Shown: positions 25,666-35,942 of the stretch, one piece after another
Layout: the number at the start of each line of letters is the position of its first letter
Position numbering within the stretch: position 1 is the first letter of the stretch
Assembly: GCF_001096185.1 (NCBI RefSeq)
Contig: NZ_CRPU01000007.1
Coordinates: 1-64,000, forward strand
Source of the DNA: Streptococcus pneumoniae
GTDB lineage: Bacteria; Bacillota; Bacilli; Lactobacillales; Streptococcaceae
DNA length: 64,000 nucleotides
Direction of reading: 5' to 3'
The notes under the pieces: generated by a model
What the model saw: the letters and a program-made list of their open reading frames with translations, nothing else
Databases searched by the model: none
What the model was told of the DNA's origin: nothing
Translations under genes and position numbers: made by a program

Positions 25666-27354
25666 CTATTCTTCACCCTGTCTGAAAATGACAATCAAGA
25701 CAATAATCACAAAGATTAGCTGGCTAACCAAACCTTCCCAACTTGGATAAATTCCAAGAAGGTCGATTGTCGGAAATCCTGTCAGCAAGTGATTTGGTGC
25801 CATATTGGTCAACTGAAGAGCATGGACACTAACACCCAGCATCTTGAAGGCTAGGGCATAAATCATCCAAGTCAGGATAAAGAAGACCTTATGTGGCAGG
25901 AAGAATTGACTGGCCTTGTTCATCACAAGGGCAATAACTATCAGAACCAGCAAGGCAAGTGAAATTCCCAAGACAAATTCAAAACTGGAAATTCTTGGTA
26001 AAATCCCAACATAAAAGAGAATGGTTTCTGCTCCCTCACGGAAAACAGCTAGAAAACTGAGGGCAAACATGGAAATAAAGGAGCCTGTTTTAGTCACTGT
26101 CTCCATTTGTGACTCCATAAAAGTATTCCATTTTTTGACCGAGGATTTGCTATGAAGCCAGATTCCAATCACAATCATCATAGCTACTGCAAAAATCCCC
26201 ACTGCTCCTTCGATGATTTCACGATTGGAGCCTGATGTTACTGCTGGAAAGGCAATTTGCAGGATGAAAGCAATAAGAAGACTGACCATGATTCCTGTGA
26301 TAGCACCACCATAAACCCACTTGAGTCCTTTACGCATCTTGGCTGCTTTCAAGGTCGTTACCAAGGCCATAACGATTAAGAGGGCCTCTACACCTTCTCT
26401 TAGAAGAATCAGCATAGCATCAAAGGCATTGTAACGTGCGCTAGTATCAATTTGTGATAAATCTGCTATCAGTTTTTCTAATTTTTCTTGATATTCCTTC
26501 TCACTTCCCTTGACCATAATCACAGGGCTTTCACTCTCCACTCGAGTATAGAGGGAAGGATTGGTTGTGCTAACAGATCCCTCAATCGTTGGCCAAATAG
26601 TAATAAATTCCTTCATACTGGCTGCTCCTGATACTTGGTCACCAGCTTGGAATTGTTCCAAAGCCTTCTTCAAAAGGGCAATACCATCTTTAAGGCTTAA
26701 ATCAGAAGATGCTTCTGCGACTTCTTTTCCGCTTACAAAATCATCAATAGCCTTTTTTAAGTCCTCAAAGGAAGTCTGGATGGAGTTAAAATCCGTAGGC
26801 TCAGTTTCCATACTACTACGCAGGAAGGAGATGGCTGTCTCAACACGGCCATAATGAGCCGTACTATTGTCACGAACCACACTTTCATTGATGGTCCAAG
26901 TGGAATTCATTTTCTTAAAAGCCTCTCGAACCTTTTCCAAATCTTTGGAGGCAATGGCCTGCTCTAAGGCTTCAAAACGTGGACTCAGACGGCTGACCAA
27001 TTTTTCTTTTTCCGCATCTAGGTCAACAGGATTTTGTTCTTTTTCAAAGGCTAATAGGGCTGCAGAAAGTTTGGTGAGTTTGTCTTCAGTAATCTCGCCT
27101 GATTGAGCTAACTTTTCCTTAACGACTTTACCAGCCTCAGAATCCTTATTTTCTACTCTTTCGAAGTCTGATGCTATCTCCGTAACGAGTTTCTGGGCCT
27201 CAGACTGATTCCTATTTTTGACCGCTTTGGACGCATCTGTGATTTTCACAAAATAAGAACTCAGACTCTCTTGGGCACCTACTGGAGAAAAGATCAAAAA
27301 GGACAAAGCTAAAACTAGTAACCAGCTTTTAGCCTTCCAATAATTTCTGACCAA
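25666..27354 (-). CDS. efeU: FTR1-family iron permease EfeU
   Basis: High-affinity iron permease. The product (562 residues from TTG 27354) has a signal-like hydrophobic start (SWLLVLALSFLIFSPVGAQ), a long extracellular helical region of about 280 residues, then seven membrane helices with two REGxE iron-relay motifs (REGVE and REGAE). An alternative ATG at 27423 gives 585 residues but lies within efeB; I prefer TTG 27354 because AGGAGG stands five bases before it and the first residues then form a proper signal peptide. It overlaps the efeB end by about 25 bases. TatC follows directly. Confidence 0.9.
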   Translation of the reverse strand: MVRNYWKAKSWLLVLALSFLIFSPVGAQESLSSYFVKITDASKAVKNRNQSEAQKLVTEIASDFERVENKDSEAGKVVKEKLAQSGEITEDKLTKLSAALLAFEKEQNPVDLDAEKEKLVSRLSPRFEALEQAIASKDLEKVREAFKKMNSTWTINESVVRDNSTAHYGRVETAISFLRSSMETEPTDFNSIQTSFEDLKKAIDDFVSGKEVAEASSDLSLKDGIALLKKALEQFQAGDQVSGAASMKEFITIWPTIEGSVSTTNPSLYTRVESESPVIMVKGSEKEYQEKLEKLIADLSQIDTSARYNAFDAMLILLREGVEALLIVMALVTTLKAAKMRKGLKWVYGGAITGIMVSLLIAFILQIAFPAVTSGSNREIIEGAVGIFAVAMMIVIGIWLHSKSSVKKWNTFMESQMETVTKTGSFISMFALSFLAVFREGAETILFYVGILPRISSFEFVLGISLALLVLIVIALVMNKASQFFLPHKVFFILTWMIYALAFKMLGVSVHALQLTNMAPNHLLTGFPTIDLLGIYPSWEGLVSQLIFVIIVLIVIFRQGEE

Positions 27355-28543
27355 TGTAGCCTCCTTTCTCCACACCACCAAAGCAAGCAAAGAGACCACT
27401 ACCAATATGAGTAATATATTCATTCATCTTATCAGTAGCACCTAGGTTAGTTTGAACCTTGACAAAGTTATCAGGATCCTTCTGGAAAGAAATGAAGAGC
27501 AATCCCGTATCAAACTGACCAGTCTTTTCATCAATCCCATCTGAATAAGAATAAGAACGTCGTAAAAGGGGCTTGTCTACTTCCTTAGCCAAACGAACAT
27601 GCGAATCATCAGGCAAAAGACTCAAATCCACTTCATCAAACTCATTCTTCTTACCGAAAGGGGCACCACTTTCCTTGTAACGACCGAAAGTATTTTCTTG
27701 TTCTTCAAGACTAGTGCGATCCCAGGTCTCTAAAAACATCTGAATCCGACGAACTGCCATATAAGAACCATTTTCCATCCAGTCCTTACTATCAGCCCAG
27801 ATAACACGTTCAAAGTCTTGCTCCTTGGTTGGATTTGCTGTTCCATCTTTAAAACCAAAGAGGTTACGCGGAGTCTCCATTCGATCACCGATAGCTGCAA
27901 AACCAGACTGACTCCAACGAAGGGTCACTGCATTTCTCCCCTTACGGATGAGGTTACGAATCGCATGAAAGGCAACTTGCTCATCATCTGCACAGGCCTG
28001 AATCACAATATCCCCACCAGTATATTTTTCACGCAATTGCTCTTTAGGAAACGGCGGTAAATCTCTGAACACTTGAGGACGCTTGTTTTCCAAGTTCATC
28101 TTTTTCAAGAAACTTGCAGACACACCAAAAGTCAGCGTCAAACGATGAGGATTGAGCCCGACTGTTTCACCAGTGTCGCTCGGAGGCAAGAGAGTATTCT
28201 GGCCATCTTTTTCGACCAGTTCCCCCTCAACCAACTTGGCACTATAATCCGTCCAATCCTTGAACAACTGAATAATCTTATCCTTATCCGTCTTATGCAA
28301 ATCCAAGACAACAAAATAGATATTTTTTTGCATGGGCGTACTAATCCCAGCTTGATGCTTGCCATAAAAAACAATTTTTTCATTTCCGTACGAGATTTTT
28401 TCCTGACTTCCTAGCTTAGGTGCGAAAAAAGCAGAAGCACCAGAGAGTCCTAGCGCTAAACCAGCCCCTCCAATCCCTGCTTTTTTTAGAAATTCTCGAC
28501 GGTCCATTTTCTTTTCAAAAAATTTTTCGTCTTTTTCAGTCAT
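27329..28543 (-). CDS. efeB: Dyp-type heme peroxidase EfeB, Tat-exported
   Basis: A 404-residue DyP peroxidase of the EfeUOB iron system, thought to oxidise iron or release it from heme outside the membrane. The N-terminus has a twin-arginine signal, DRREFLKKAGIGGAGLALG, at about residues 14-32. The body carries the DyP motif GFKDGTANP (catalytic Asp region) and the proximal-heme histidine stretch near the centre and RRSYSYSDG towards the end. efeO lies five bases upstream. Tat dependence is also supported by the neighbouring tatC and tatA. Confidence 0.94.
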   Translation of the reverse strand: MTEKDEKFFEKKMDRREFLKKAGIGGAGLALGLSGASAFFAPKLGSQEKISYGNEKIVFYGKHQAGISTPMQKNIYFVVLDLHKTDKDKIIQLFKDWTDYSAKLVEGELVEKDGQNTLLPPSDTGETVGLNPHRLTLTFGVSASFLKKMNLENKRPQVFRDLPPFPKEQLREKYTGGDIVIQACADDEQVAFHAIRNLIRKGRNAVTLRWSQSGFAAIGDRMETPRNLFGFKDGTANPTKEQDFERVIWADSKDWMENGSYMAVRRIQMFLETWDRTSLEEQENTFGRYKESGAPFGKKNEFDEVDLSLLPDDSHVRLAKEVDKPLLRRSYSYSDGIDEKTGQFDTGLLFISFQKDPDNFVKVQTNLGATDKMNEYITHIGSGLFACFGGVEKGGYIGQKLLEG

Positions 28544-28548
28544 GACTC

Positions 28549-29421
28549 TTATTCTCCACTAAGAAATTTACCCATTTGTGATAGAGGTTCACCAAGTTTT
28601 GTCACAGCTTCTGACAATTCTTTGGTATCTTCTTTTGTCAAATCTGTATAGAGTTTGTAGTGTTCCTTGTCGGTCATGTGTTTGTCTAACAAATCATTGA
28701 CAGACTTGAAGCCTACTTCCAATTCTTTAACTAGGTTAGCGTCTGATTTTTCAAGCAAAGGTTTAAAGAGTTGGAAAATCTTCTCTGCTCCTTCGATATT
28801 GGCACGGAAGTCATACAAGTCTGTATGAGAATAAATTTCCTCTTCACCCGTAATCTTGCTTGTCGCTACTTCATTAAGCAAGTCAACTGCTCCAGTCAAC
28901 ATAACCTTGTAGTCCACATCTACAGTTGCAATCTTGGCTTTCAATTCCTTGATATCATTTACCAACTGATCACCATAGCTTTCAGTTCCTTTAGTTGTAT
29001 TGTCTTCCCAAAGGATACGCTCGATACGGTGGAAACCTGACCAACCTTCCTCTGTCTTGTTTTCGTCCATGTAGTCTGCTAAACGGAAGTCAATTTTTAC
29101 ATCTGACTCACCAAAACTCTCGGCAATCGGTTCTGAACGCTCATAGGACATACGAATCAGTGGATAAACCTTCTTAGCTTCTTCTAACTTTCCCTCTTTC
29201 AACAGTTTGACAAAGCCTTCCGTATCTGTCAAGAGTTTATCAATTTGCTCTTGAACAAAAGTCTTATAGTCAGCAGTGGCCTTATCAAGCATTTTCTGCT
29301 TGTCTTCAGACAAGGCTGTCACCTTAGACGAATCATTTGTCTCGGTTGATTTTTCAAAACGGACTGCACATGCTGTCAATAGCAAGGCTGAAGATAAAAG
29401 GACAAAACCTAGTTTTTTCAT
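28549..29421 (-). CDS. efeO: EfeO/EfeM imelysin-type iron-binding lipoprotein
   Basis: A 290-residue surface lipoprotein, first gene of the efe-tat operon. The signal ends in a lipobox, LLTACAV, with Cys at residue 18. The mature part is a helical imelysin/M75 domain, with EEGWSGFHRIERILW containing the conserved GxHxxE pattern. It should bind ferric or ferrous iron and pass it to EfeB/EfeU. It lacks the cupredoxin domain of long EfeO forms and is thus EfeM-like. Confidence 0.93.
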   Translation of the reverse strand: MKKLGFVLLSSALLLTACAVRFEKSTETNDSSKVTALSEDKQKMLDKATADYKTFVQEQIDKLLTDTEGFVKLLKEGKLEEAKKVYPLIRMSYERSEPIAESFGESDVKIDFRLADYMDENKTEEGWSGFHRIERILWEDNTTKGTESYGDQLVNDIKELKAKIATVDVDYKVMLTGAVDLLNEVATSKITGEEEIYSHTDLYDFRANIEGAEKIFQLFKPLLEKSDANLVKELEVGFKSVNDLLDKHMTDKEHYKLYTDLTKEDTKELSEAVTKLGEPLSQMGKFLSGE

Positions 29422-29437
29422 TGTTTACTCCTATCGG

Positions 29438-29496
29438 TTCAGGATACCTGAATTAATTTTACGTTTCATTATATCATGTTTTCACTCATTTTTCAA
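29438..29496 (-). promoter_or_regulatory. efe-tat promoter and palindromic operator
   Basis: Reverse strand: TTGAAA (29496-29491) and TATAAT (29473-29468) are 17 bases apart. Immediately downstream of the expected start point is a perfect palindrome TTCAGGTATCCTGAA (29452-29438, 6-base arms, 3-base centre), a good repressor site. A metal-responsive regulator of the DtxR/MntR or Fur type would make sense for iron uptake, but the identity is inference. Confidence 0.65.
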
Positions 29497-29540
29497 TAAA
29501 TTTTCAGAAAATTTAATGTTATGAATAGCGTTACAAATGC

Positions 29541-29578
29541 AAAAAACTAAGCCTAGGAAAATCTCCAAAGCTTAGTTT
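29541..29578 (-). terminator. Terminator of the choline-binding amidase gene
   Basis: AAACTAAGC and GGCTTAGTTT arms (reverse strand) around an A/T-rich loop with a trailing U-run, 12 bases after the stop. Confidence 0.75.
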
Positions 29579-29589
29579 GATCTAGTTTC

Positions 29590-30987
29590 TTAATTTCCAG
29601 CGTAATATTTTTGAATTCCTTTAATAATGCCTTCAACCAACTTATCTTGGTATTGGTCACTACGGATTCGTTGGTTTTCTTCTGAATTATCCATATAACC
29701 CAACTCTAATAACACAGCAGGTTTCGCAGTCTCACGAAGAACAGCGAAGGTGGCTTGCAAAAGCCCAGCATCTCTAGCTCCTGTCTCGGTCAAGAGAGAT
29801 GAATGAAGGTCAGCTGCCAAACGATTACTTTCACTTATACGGTCTGGATTATTATGCCAGTACTGGTTAATCTTGCTCGGGTAACCTGCATCTTCCTTAT
29901 AAGAATAAGTCTGTATTCCCAGATTCAGTGTTGTGTCATTCCCAGTAGCATTAAAATGAATACTAATAAAGAAGTCTGCATTCGTTTTATTTACCATACG
30001 AGAACGCTCCGTCACAAAGTCAACATCCACATCACTATCACGAGATGTTAAAACTGTATAGCCAAGTTCTTCTAAACGTTTCCGTAATTTACGAGAGACC
30101 TGTAAGTTCAAATCTTTTTCAGCTATTCCATAATAGTAAGCGCCCGAATCGCGTCCACCATGCCCAGGATCTAGGAAGATAGTTTTACTATAGTGCCCCT
30201 TTTCAAATCCTTTTGGAAGTTCTTGAACCCATTTACCATTATCTTTGAAAAAATGGCTGCTTCCATTAATAGTATAAGTTCCAGTGACATAAACGCCATC
30301 TTCTTTAAGATAATACCAAGCTTTATAATCTTGATCATAAATCCACTCTTTGTGAGCCATGTAACCACCAGATTTTAGATAGTAAGAGCCAACCCATTGC
30401 TGTTCAGCATAGTGCCCACCTGACTTGAGATAAAACCAGCTAGAGTAGTTAGGATCGTACACCCATTCTTTATCTGCCATAGCCCCACTGGATTTCAGGT
30501 AATAATTTCCCTTCCAGGTATTAGCTATCATGACACCATTTTGATCAAATGCATACCATTTACCATTGATTTGACTCCATTGGTTAGACAGATATTTTCC
30601 TGAGCCATTGGCGTAGTACCACTTGTTAGCCATCTGATACCAGCTATTTTCAAGTAAGTAACCATTCTTATCAAATAGGTAGCCCTCATAGAGAGTATCT
30701 GTAAATTTGACACCCGTTTGACTATAATAAGTCCACTTCCCATCTTCTTTTACCCAACCAGTTTGTAGCTTAGACTCAGTAGGAAGAGTTGGTTTTGTCT
30801 CCTGCTCACTCGAACTAGGGCTCATTGGCTGGATTTCTGTAGTTGCTTGAGAAGCATTTGCAGAGCTAGTAGTTGAACTACCGATAGAGTTATTCGTAGG
30901 ATGACTAGCATCATTAGCTAGAACTGCTTGGCTAGTGAATCCAAGAAGAGCCAGAGCAAGAATCGTAAATTTCTTATATGATTTCAT
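29590..30987 (-). CDS. Choline-binding N-acetylmuramoyl-L-alanine amidase (Amidase_3)
   Basis: A 465-residue secreted cell-wall hydrolase. Signal peptide about 1-24 (ending SQAVLAND), a Ser/Thr-rich linker to about 70, then some eight choline-binding repeats at about 75-260 (W.K..GKWTYY / WYY..GSG types), and a zinc amidase of the Amidase_3 family at about 268-465: FLDPGHGGRDSGA, TSRDSDVDVDFVTERS, SIHFNATG and the catalytic-Glu stretch LLELGYMDN. It cleaves the bond between N-acetylmuramate and L-alanine while held to choline on teichoic acid. The repeat-first, catalytic-last order is the opposite of LytA, which is an Amidase_2 enzyme. Divergent from the CAP protein. Confidence 0.92.
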   Translation of the reverse strand: MKSYKKFTILALALLGFTSQAVLANDASHPTNNSIGSSTTSSANASQATTEIQPMSPSSSEQETKPTLPTESKLQTGWVKEDGKWTYYSQTGVKFTDTLYEGYLFDKNGYLLENSWYQMANKWYYANGSGKYLSNQWSQINGKWYAFDQNGVMIANTWKGNYYLKSSGAMADKEWVYDPNYSSWFYLKSGGHYAEQQWVGSYYLKSGGYMAHKEWIYDQDYKAWYYLKEDGVYVTGTYTINGSSHFFKDNGKWVQELPKGFEKGHYSKTIFLDPGHGGRDSGAYYYGIAEKDLNLQVSRKLRKRLEELGYTVLTSRDSDVDVDFVTERSRMVNKTNADFFISIHFNATGNDTTLNLGIQTYSYKEDAGYPSKINQYWHNNPDRISESNRLAADLHSSLLTETGARDAGLLQATFAVLRETAKPAVLLELGYMDNSEENQRIRSDQYQDKLVEGIIKGIQKYYAGN

Positions 30988-31370
30988 TTATTTAACCTTT
31001 CTAGGGGAATGGAATCCCTGTGTTATTGAGTTCTTTGACTTCCTTGATGAAAGAAGATTTGTTCTACATCCTCTAAACTATAATTTATATGATACTATGG
31101 AGTGTTTGGCTTGTTTAAATATGCAAAACCTAAAAAGTATAGCTAAGTGGGAACCTTAAAAATTCAATTTCTGAGCACCTAATCTCGCTTCAGATAGTTA
31201 TCGAACAAGTCGAGTAGATTTCATTAAAATCATCTATTTATATTATACACCAAATTTAAGAAAAATTTTTGCAAACATCTAAATTTAAAATAAATCTAGT
31301 CCCTAGCTATACCGAATTTTAGTTTACTCTGCCCAGTAGAGATGTTATAATAAAAATAGGAGGACACAAA
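30988..31370. promoter_or_regulatory. Divergent intergenic region with the promoter of the CAP protein
   Basis: TTTACT (31323-31328) and TATAAT (31346-31351) are 17 bases apart on the + strand, with AGGAGG at 31358-31363: a strong promoter and ribosome site for the CAP gene. On the - strand a TATAAT lies at 31247-31242, but without a well-spaced -35. No gene or clear repeat is seen in the rest of this AT-rich gap. Confidence 0.6.
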
Positions 31371-32630
31371 ATGAACAATAAAACTAAAAAGTTCACACTT
31401 GCTACAGTTTTAGCACTTTCCTTGTTAGGAGCTGGAACTCTTACATCACAATCAGTAGCCGCTAATGATAGGCTGGTTTCCACTCAAGTAATCAATGGTC
31501 AATCCTACAATATATTAGACTCTGAGGTCACTAGTGCTTCTTCTGGTACTACTCTAGTTGGGATTGAAGGGACTTTCTTAACGCCAGATAAACAGGCTAT
31601 CTTAGACCGTATCAATGCCATTCGAAAAGAGGCAGCAGACGAAGGTCTAGTTACTAGCTATGTTCCTATCAAATGGTCAACTGCACTAGAAAAAACTGCC
31701 TTTGTTCGTGCAGCAGAAGCTTCGATCACCATTAATCACACACGCTTGTCTAGTAAGAACATTTGGAGCGCTTGGCCTACAGGAAATTTCTCCCTAGCAG
31801 AAAACTTGGCTTGGAACTATGACGGATTTATGACAGCTATTAATCAATGGTATGAGGAAAAAGCAGGTTACGTCAAATCTCGTAGTGGGGCAAGTGTCTC
31901 TGGTCAAACCGGACACTACGAATCCTTAATTAACCCAAAATTGACCTATATGGGGTTGGCAGCTTTTGAAAATCCTGTCACCAAAAATGGGTGGGTTACC
32001 GTTGCACAAAGCTTTGGTACATCATCTGGTAGCTCTGAAGAACTAGCTGGTAGTTATGGAAAAGCCATTCAATACACAGAAGCAAATTCTTCTCAGATTC
32101 AAACATTTGCGACTAAGGCAAATCTTTTTGACAAAGACTTGAAGGCTATCGGAACTCATAAAACCAAAACTGCAAATACAAATTCAAGTCAGAAACTAGA
32201 CGATGAGACCAATGACCCTGCCGAATTTCTTAATCGACTAAGAAGTTGGTTCAATCATTCCCAATACTTCGGAAATTGGATTCAATCAAACGGACGTTGG
32301 TGGTTTAAACACAATGACGGCTCATACACGAGTAATGGATGGGAAAAAATAAATAGAACTTGGTATCGCTTTGACAACTCTGGCTGGATGCAAACTGGCT
32401 GGGTAAAAGACGGCAGTTGGTACTATCTCGACGGCTCAGGAGCTATGAAGACTGGCTGGCTCAAAGATAATGGTAGCTGGTACTATCTTCAAGACTCAGG
32501 TGCAATGAAAACTGGCTGGATGAAAGTATCTGGTAAATGGTACTATGCCTATAGCTCTGGTGCACTCGCAATCAATACGACTACACCTGACGGCTATCGT
32601 GTCAATTACGACGGTGAGTGGGTAGGATAA
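31371..32630 (+). CDS. CAP-domain (SCP-like) choline-binding surface protein
   Basis: A 419-residue secreted protein. Signal peptide about 1-31 (VLALSLLGAGTLTSQSVAAN), a CAP domain at about 70-220 with ILDRINAIRKEAADEG, ITINHTRLSS (His), FSLAENLAW (Glu) and NPKLTYMGLAA, then a linker and about five choline-binding repeats at 300-419 ending VNYDGEWVG. The CAP fold in bacteria binds or cleaves unknown ligands; here the choline repeats fix it to teichoic acid like the divergent amidase. A terminator follows. Confidence 0.92.
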   Translation: MNNKTKKFTLATVLALSLLGAGTLTSQSVAANDRLVSTQVINGQSYNILDSEVTSASSGTTLVGIEGTFLTPDKQAILDRINAIRKEAADEGLVTSYVPIKWSTALEKTAFVRAAEASITINHTRLSSKNIWSAWPTGNFSLAENLAWNYDGFMTAINQWYEEKAGYVKSRSGASVSGQTGHYESLINPKLTYMGLAAFENPVTKNGWVTVAQSFGTSSGSSEELAGSYGKAIQYTEANSSQIQTFATKANLFDKDLKAIGTHKTKTANTNSSQKLDDETNDPAEFLNRLRSWFNHSQYFGNWIQSNGRWWFKHNDGSYTSNGWEKINRTWYRFDNSGWMQTGWVKDGSWYYLDGSGAMKTGWLKDNGSWYYLQDSGAMKTGWMKVSGKWYYAYSSGALAINTTTPDGYRVNYDGEWVG

Positions 32631-32649
32631 TTTAACTACAACAAAAAGA

Positions 32650-32706
32650 CTCTATACTATCTCACAGTGAGTAATCTTCACTTTCAGATAGTATAGAGAT
32701 TTTTAT
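32650..32706 (+). terminator. Terminator of the CAP protein gene
   Basis: CTCTATACTATCT and its exact complement AGATAGTATAGAG form a 13-bp stem; ATTTTTATTT follows. A smaller CTCACAGTGAG palindrome sits in the loop. Confidence 0.85.
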
Positions 32707-32735
32707 TTACCTAGTACAGATCTTATCTTAGGCAT

Positions 32736-33245
32736 TTATAACAAATTGAAACAAGAGTGGGACAAAAGAGCCTCGAAAAAAGTATTGCAACTTGGTAATA
32801 CTTTTTTGAGGTGCTTTTTGATATGAGGCCATGTTTTCTCAATAGGATTGTACTCAGGTGAGTAGGGAGGAAGGGGTAAAAGTTTATGCCCAAACTCTTC
32901 ACACAAGACTTCTAGCTTACCCATTCTATGGAATCTTGCATTATCCATAATAATAACTGAGGGTGTGTTTAATGTTGGTAAGAGAAACTTCTGAAACCAA
33001 GCTTCAAAAAAGTCGCTCGTCATCATCTCTTGGTAAGTCATTGGAGCAATTAGCTCACCATTTGTTAACCCTGCAACCAAAGAAATCCTCTGATATCTTC
33101 TTCCAGATACTCTACCTCTTATTAACTGACCTTTTAAAGAGCGACCATACTCTCGATAAAAATAAATATCGAATCCTGTTTCATCAATATAAACAGGTGC
33201 TAGGTGCTTTAAACTATTAAAATTCTTAAGAAATAAGGCTACTTT
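32736..33245 (-). pseudogene. IS630-family transposase remnant (C-terminal catalytic part)
   Basis: The reverse frame is open from 33245 to 32736 and encodes a DDE transposase core: YIDETGFDIYFYREYGR, VIIMDNARFHR and LPPYSPEYNPIEKTW supply the three acidic residues. The N-terminal helix-turn-helix half is missing and the frame begins after a TAA at 33248-33246, without a start codon; the first possible TTG is at 33080. The type resembles IS630-Spn1 of pneumococci. It cannot be active as it stands. Confidence 0.85.
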
Positions 33246-33649
33246 TTATAGGTTTTGTTCATGGATAGTATAGTACTTTATGGTTACCGAACAAGTCTAA
33301 TGAAAAAATTCTGATGATAGTTCTAAATCTCAATAACCACTTGGGTTCCATGATCCAACTCCAGCAAGACATCTATACTTGTATAGAAAATCCTGCACTG
33401 AATAAGGAGATGTAAATATTGCTTTCCTCCAAAATGGTCATAGTTTTGCTGGCAAATCTAACATATCACGGATAAATTAACAAGTGATTTCTGAATTGCT
33501 AAACATTTTCTTTTCTTATAGCATATTTTCAAATTTTCTCTTTGAGAAAGATATTTCCAAGAAAAAGGTTTGTTTTTTATCAGTTCAAGAAAAGCTGAAA
33601 CCAAATAAAACCAAATTGAAAGAATTTTTAGAAAATTTTTGTTTTTCTC
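33246..33649. other. AT-rich intergenic region with coding-like scraps
   Basis: No intact gene. On the + strand there are protein-like stretches in two frames, NNHLGSMIQLQQDIYTCIEN (about 33321-33414) and IAFLQNGHSFAGKSNISRIN (about 33418-33477), as if a gene had decayed by frameshift. I cannot name the parent. The remainder leads into the gdhA promoter. Confidence 0.3.
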
Positions 33650-35062
<1,413 letters not shown>

Positions 35063-35078
35063 GATTCATTTGCTTAAT

Positions 35079-35106
35079 CCTCAATCGCTCCGATTGGGGC
35101 TTTTTA
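35079..35106 (+). terminator. Terminator of gdhA
   Basis: CCTCAATC and GATTGGGG pair around GCTCC, then C and a T-run. The following 130 bases up to the BOX element show nothing recognisable. Confidence 0.82.
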
Positions 35107-35236
35107 GTTGAGTTAGACAGTTAGGAAATTCTAATTAAAATGAAATAAAAACCAAACAAATTGATTTCGGAATTCAAACCAATTTCTAACAATGTTTTAG
35201 AAAACTCGGTGGACTATTCTACATTCAATCTATTTT

Positions 35237-35387
35237 ATACTTTTCGAAACTCTCTTCAAACCACGTCAGCGTCGCCTTAGCGTAGATATGGTCACTGACT
35301 TCGTCAGTCTTATCTACAACCTCAAAACTGTGTTTTGAGCAACCTGCGGCTAGCTTCCTAGTTTGCACTTTGATTTTCATTGAGTAT
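35237..35387 (+). repeat. BOX element 3 (A-B-C)
   Basis: Same three modules as element 1, with one boxB. It lies between the gdhA terminator and the rplL terminator, in the + orientation. Confidence 0.9.
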
Positions 35388-35430
35388 CAATCTACTATAC
35401 TTACTTGCCCCTTTTTGCCCCCTGACACGA

Positions 35431-35466
35431 AAAAAGAAAAACCGCTACTCCTAAGAATAGCGGTTT
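35431..35466 (-). terminator. Terminator of rplJ-rplL
   Basis: AACCGCTA and TAGCGGTT arms enclose ten bases; on the reverse strand a U-run follows. Located 36 bases past the rplL stop. Confidence 0.85.
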
Positions 35467-35501
35467 AATCATGTTTTTAAGCTACTAATGTAGTTGCTCT
35501 A

Positions 35502-35870
35502 TTATTTAAGAGTAACTGAAGCTCCAGCTTCTTCCAATTTAGCTTTGATTTCTTCAGCTTCTGCAGTTGCAACGCCTTCTTTAACAAGTGCTGGTGCACC
35601 ATCAACAAGTTCTTTAGCTTCTTTAAGACCAAGACCTGTGATTTCACGTACAACTTTGATAACGCCAACTTTTTTGTCGCCTGCAGATGTCAATTCAACG
35701 TCGAATGAATCTTTAGCAGCACCAGCGTCAGCAGCACCAGCTGCAGCAACAGCTACAGGAGCAGCTGCAGTTACACCAAATTCTTCTTCGATAGCTTTTA
35801 CAAGGTCGTTCAATTCAAGGATTGAAGCTTCTTTAATTTCAGCAATAATGTTTTCAATGTTCAATGCCAT
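35502..35870 (-). CDS. rplL: 50S ribosomal protein L7/L12
   Basis: A 122-residue stalk protein starting [20 protein letters not shown], with an alanine-rich hinge at about 38-58 and the factor-binding C-domain [20 protein letters not shown]-like (here [20 protein letters not shown]). Several copies bind L10 and recruit translation GTPases. ATG 35870 has GGAGGAAATAAC upstream; the longer start at 35885 would include this ribosome site. Cotranscribed with rplJ, 72 bases upstream. Confidence 0.97.
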   Translation of the reverse strand: MALNIENIIAEIKEASILELNDLVKAIEEEFGVTAAAPVAVAAAGAADAGAAKDSFDVELTSAGDKKVGVIKVVREITGLGLKEAKELVDGAPALVKEGVATAEAEEIKAKLEEAGASVTLK

Positions 35871-35942
35871 TGTTATTTCCTCCAAATATGTTTTAAATTT
35901 ATAATAGATTTTCGTAGCTAGGCTACGCTGCGTAGCTCAAGA

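Noticed and set aside
35494-35904. + strand frame opposite rplL
   Set aside because: Ser/Ala-rich antisense shadow of a ribosomal protein gene.
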